DNA of 7,889 nt. Source: an uncultured Synergistaceae bacterium. Its GTDB lineage: Bacteria; Synergistota; Synergistia; Synergistales; Dethiosulfovibrionaceae. The DNA is taken from positions 1-7,889 of the forward strand of contig CABTYW010000072.1 of the NCBI GenBank assembly GCA_902489135.1, read 5' to 3'. The notes under the pieces were generated by a model. That model worked only from the letters and a program-made list of their open reading frames with translations, was not told the DNA's origin and ran no database searches. The translations under genes and the position numbers were made by a program. Shown here one piece after another: positions 6,141-7,889 of the stretch (positions are counted from its first letter, which is position 1; each line of letters opens with the position of its first letter).

Positions 6141-6524
6141 GTGAACCTCAGAAGAGTTATCGTCAACTTAACCGTCGTGGCCGTCCTTGCGGCAGTGGGT
6201 ATTTTCTGCTACGACCGCGGCAAGGCGTACGACTTCATCGTGGACAACACCGAAGTAACCGTGGAAGGGCAGACCTTGGAAGCCATGGAGGCCGTTCTGG
6301 TGAGCATTGACGGCGGCGAGGGAAAAATTTACTATGCCGACGACCGCGATCAGGTCGTTGCCATCGGAAGCGGCAGGCACACCGTCAAAATTGACGTTCT
6401 TGATCGGGAGGACAAACCCGTCGCCGGACAGTCCAAAGTCTTTGCTTTTACCGTAAAATCCCTGGGCACCCCACCCTGCCTCCGAATTCCCCTCGCCTAT
6501 AAGAACGGCAAAGACGCCAAATAA
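6141..6524 (+). CDS. Small single-pass membrane protein of the importer operon (DUF6672-like)
   Basis: This 127-residue protein has a short basic N-terminus (NLRR), one hydrophobic helix (about 6-23) and a hydrophilic remainder of about 100 residues. By the positive-inside rule the remainder should lie outside the inner membrane. The exported part alternates short beta-type stretches (EVTVEGQTL, EAVLVSIDG, GKIYYAD, RHTVKIDVLD, KVFAFTV), suggesting a small beta-sandwich domain. C23 is not in a lipobox. The GTG start lies 3 bases after the upstream stop, with GGAGG at 6125-6129, so it is translated with the importer genes. I think it belongs to a DUF6672-type family found beside such importers, with modest confidence. 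It may be an accessory subunit, assembly factor or contact site for the binding protein; this is inference from position and topology. No catalytic motif is seen. Confidence 0.75.
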   Translation: MNLRRVIVNLTVVAVLAAVGIFCYDRGKAYDFIVDNTEVTVEGQTLEAMEAVLVSIDGGEGKIYYADDRDQVVAIGSGRHTVKIDVLDREDKPVAGQSKVFAFTVKSLGTPPCLRIPLAYKNGKDAK

Positions 6525-6558
6525 CGTTTCTTTTCCTGCGGCAAAGATCAAAAAGTCC

Positions 6559-6587
6559 TTGACAAAAGCGGATTTTTGAAGTAATTT
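6559..6587 (+). promoter_or_regulatory. Promoter of rpsD
   Basis: TTGACA (6559-6564) is a perfect -35 box. With a 17-bp spacer the -10 would be TAATTT (6582-6587); with a 20-bp spacer, TTTAAT (6585-6590) is closer to consensus. Either way transcription would start near 6594-6598, just before the leader hairpin. I see no clear terminator between the stop at 6524 and this promoter, so readthrough from the importer operon is possible. Confidence 0.7.
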
Positions 6588-6601
6588 AATCAAGCTGCTG
6601 G

Positions 6602-6628
6602 AAAAGAAATAACCGTCCAATTTCTTTT
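6602..6628 (+). promoter_or_regulatory. Leader hairpin upstream of the rpsD ribosome binding site
   Basis: AAAAGAAAT (6602-6610) and ATTTCTTTT (6620-6628) are a perfect 9-bp inverted repeat around the 9-nt loop AACCGTCCA. It lies at the very start of the expected rpsD transcript and ends 4 bases before the ribosome binding site GAAGGAG (6633-6639). S4 is known to repress its own translation through leader RNA structures in E. coli and Bacillus. Whether this hairpin serves that purpose here is inference. The stem is A/U-rich and so only moderately stable. Confidence 0.5.
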
Positions 6629-6650
6629 GAGCGAAGGAGTAACAAGATCA

Positions 6651-7271
6651 ATGTCCAAGAATGTCAACAGAAAAGTGTCTCCCAAGGGGAAGATCGTCCG
6701 CCGCCTCGGCGCCAACGTCTTCGGCAACGCCAAGTACGATAAGTTGCTGAGCAGAAAGTCCACGCCTCCCGGAGGAGCGCCTCGCCGTCGTGCGAAGCAG
6801 TCCATTTACGGACTTCAGCTTCAGGAAAAGCAGAAAATTCGCCTTGCCTACGGCATCAGCGAGAAACAGCTTCGCTCCGTTTATGTCACCGCCAAGAAAA
6901 TGGATGGCATTACGGGCACCAACATGCTGGTTCTTCTTGAAAGCCGCCTTGACAACGTGGTTTACCGCATGGGCTTCTGCGTTACCCGCCCTCAGGCCCG
7001 TCAGCTGGTGCGTCACGGCCATTTCCGCGTCAACGACCGCAAGGTGGATATGCCCGGCGTGCTTCTCAAGCCCGGCGACGTCGTGTCCATCCGCGAAGCC
7101 AGCGCCGAGATGAAAGTGCTCAAGGAAAATCTTGAGAGCGCCGCTTCCGTCTCCAAACCTGCATGGCTCACTTTTGAGAACGGCAAAGGGACCGTCGTCC
7201 GCTATCCAGAGCGCGCCGACATTCCCAACGTGGCCGACGAGCAGGTCGTCGTCGAATTCTACTCCAAATAA
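6651..7271 (+). CDS. rpsD: 30S ribosomal protein S4
   Basis: This 206-residue protein binds 16S rRNA early in small-subunit assembly. The body is clearly S4: SIYGLQLQEKQKIRLAYGIS (51-70) matches the conserved YGLQLREKQK region. LESRLDNVVYRMGF (96-109) and TRPQARQLVRHGHFRVN (112-128) start the S4 RNA-binding domain, which runs to about 160. The C-terminus DEQVVVEFYSK is typical. The N-terminal segment has no cysteines; the only Cys is C110. It is therefore the zinc-independent type, with KIVRRLGANVFGN (14-26) in place of a zinc-binding ribbon. I chose ATG at 6651 because GAAGGAG lies 12-18 bases upstream; an in-frame TTG at 6627 sits inside the leader hairpin and precedes that site. The gene stands alone with its own promoter and terminator, not beside rpsK/rpsM/rpoA in this window. 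Confidence 0.97.
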   Translation: MSKNVNRKVSPKGKIVRRLGANVFGNAKYDKLLSRKSTPPGGAPRRRAKQSIYGLQLQEKQKIRLAYGISEKQLRSVYVTAKKMDGITGTNMLVLLESRLDNVVYRMGFCVTRPQARQLVRHGHFRVNDRKVDMPGVLLKPGDVVSIREASAEMKVLKENLESAASVSKPAWLTFENGKGTVVRYPERADIPNVADEQVVVEFYSK

Positions 7272-7288
7272 AAACAGTCGTTTTTTTC

Positions 7289-7313
7289 GCCCGTCGCAAG
7301 ACGGGCTTTTTTT
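7289..7313 (+). terminator. Intrinsic terminator of rpsD
   Basis: GCCCGTC (7289-7295) and GACGGGC (7300-7306) form a perfect 7-bp stem closed by a GCAA tetraloop, followed by seven T residues (7307-7313). It lies 17 bases after the rpsD stop. The opposite strand lacks a T-run after the stem, so it acts in the plus direction only. Confidence 0.95.
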
Positions 7314-7462
7314 GTAGCGGTACCGGCCATAAACCGCTGCCGCCGTGCAGAATGCCTGAAAATAGAAAACCGCCAACGGCCGGTGAAATTTTCTTTGCGG
7401 CGCAACTGCGTGACGCCCCGGGTAAGTTTTTAATTGAGGCGGAGGCCTGTCCAAAATAGAAC

Positions 7463-7491
7463 TCGACGGAGGCCGGCAATTGGGCTAAAAT
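7463..7491 (+). promoter_or_regulatory. Probable promoter of gpmA
   Basis: TCGACG (7463-7468) matches four of six -35 positions, and TAAAAT (7486-7491) matches five of six -10 positions, at the ideal 17-bp spacing. Transcription would start near 7498, giving a leader of about 36 nt with GGAGGGAG before the gpmA start. A weaker candidate (TTGAGG 7434-7439 and TAGAAC 7457-7462) lies just upstream. Confidence 0.6.
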
Positions 7492-7533
7492 AGACACATT
7501 GTTACAAAAATTCAATGGTGGAGGGAGCCCGCA

Positions 7534-7889
7534 ATGTCCTATAAAGTCGTTTTTCTGCGTCATGGCGAGAGTCAGTGGAACAGGGAAAACCGTTTTACCG
7601 GATGGACTGACGTTCCGCTGTCCGAAAAGGGCATTCAGGAAGCCCGCAAAGCGGGGGAGTTGCTGAAGAGCGAAGGTTTTTCCTTTGACTGCGGCTATAC
7701 GTCCTGTCTGAAGCGCGCCATCAAAACCCTGTGGCTCGTGCTGGAGGAGCTCGACGAAATGTGGATTCCCGTCGTCAAGGACTGGCGGCTCAACGAACGG
7801 CATTACGGGGCGCTGCAGGGGTTCAATAAGGCCGAAATGGCCGAGCGCGTCGGCGAAGCGCAGGTGAAAATCTGGCGCCGCAGTTACGA
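7534..7889 (+). CDS. gpmA: 2,3-bisphosphoglycerate-dependent phosphoglycerate mutase (5' part)
   Basis: This cytoplasmic glycolytic enzyme interconverts 3-phosphoglycerate and 2-phosphoglycerate through a phosphohistidine. The first 118 codons are present and the frame is open to the window edge; the family is usually about 250 residues. FLRHGESQWNRENRFTGW (7-24) contains the catalytic RHGE motif with His10 as phosphate acceptor. TSCLKRAI (56-63) supplies the phosphate-binding arginine R61. LNERHYGALQG (86-96) carries the catalytic glutamate E88 and the R89-H90 pair. The sequence follows E. coli GpmA closely by eye from memory. The start is set by GGAGGGAG (7520-7527) six bases upstream. It has its own probable promoter and is separated from rpsD by a strong terminator. 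Confidence 0.96.
   Translation, partial: MSYKVVFLRHGESQWNRENRFTGWTDVPLSEKGIQEARKAGELLKSEGFSFDCGYTSCLKRAIKTLWLVLEELDEMWIPVVKDWRLNERHYGALQGFNKAEMAERVGEAQVKIWRRSY

Noticed and set aside
7314..7384. Inverted repeats after the rpsD terminator (AGCGGT/ACCGCT at 7316-7338, ACCGGCC/GGCCGGT at 7322-7384)
   Set aside because: They are short, overlap each other, and have no adjacent T-run or nearby gene boundary to serve; chance in GC-rich DNA is adequate.

Overview
This window reads as chromosomal DNA from a moderately GC-rich anaerobic bacterium. Coding regions use many G/C-ending codons, Shine-Dalgarno sites are strong (GGAGG type), and intergenic promoters are AT-rich. The binding-protein family at 930-2141, its RbsA-like ATPase and the small membrane protein recall transport operons I associate with Synergistota (Pyramidobacter-like) and some Fusobacteria or Clostridia. 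That placement is inference from family impressions, not from a search.

Layout. Positions 1-929 hold no convincing gene. A tandem array of alternating 62-bp and 60-bp half-units lies at 58-320. It is followed by a GC-rich stretch with several inverted repeats and a probable terminator ending near 519. An AT-rich stretch (about 640-830) then leads into a good promoter at 833-859.

Positions 930-6524 form one transport locus. It encodes a secreted DUF3798-type binding protein, then a strong intrinsic terminator, then four tightly packed genes: a double-domain RbsA-like ATPase, two permeases, and a small single-pass membrane protein. The junctions are an ATGA overlap, a TGATG overlap and a 3-base gap. 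Together these look like a complete ABC importer of unknown substrate. The terminator after the first gene probably lets the binding protein be made in excess over the membrane complex.

Positions 6559-7313 are a self-contained rpsD (ribosomal protein S4) unit with its own promoter, a leader hairpin just upstream of the ribosome binding site, and a textbook terminator. S4 lacks the N-terminal zinc-binding cysteines. After a 220-bp gap with a plausible promoter, gpmA (2,3-bisphosphoglycerate-dependent phosphoglycerate mutase) starts at 7534 and runs off the right edge.

The least explained material is the alternating repeat array with its structured flank, the DUF3798 importer with its small accessory protein, and the rpsD leader hairpin.
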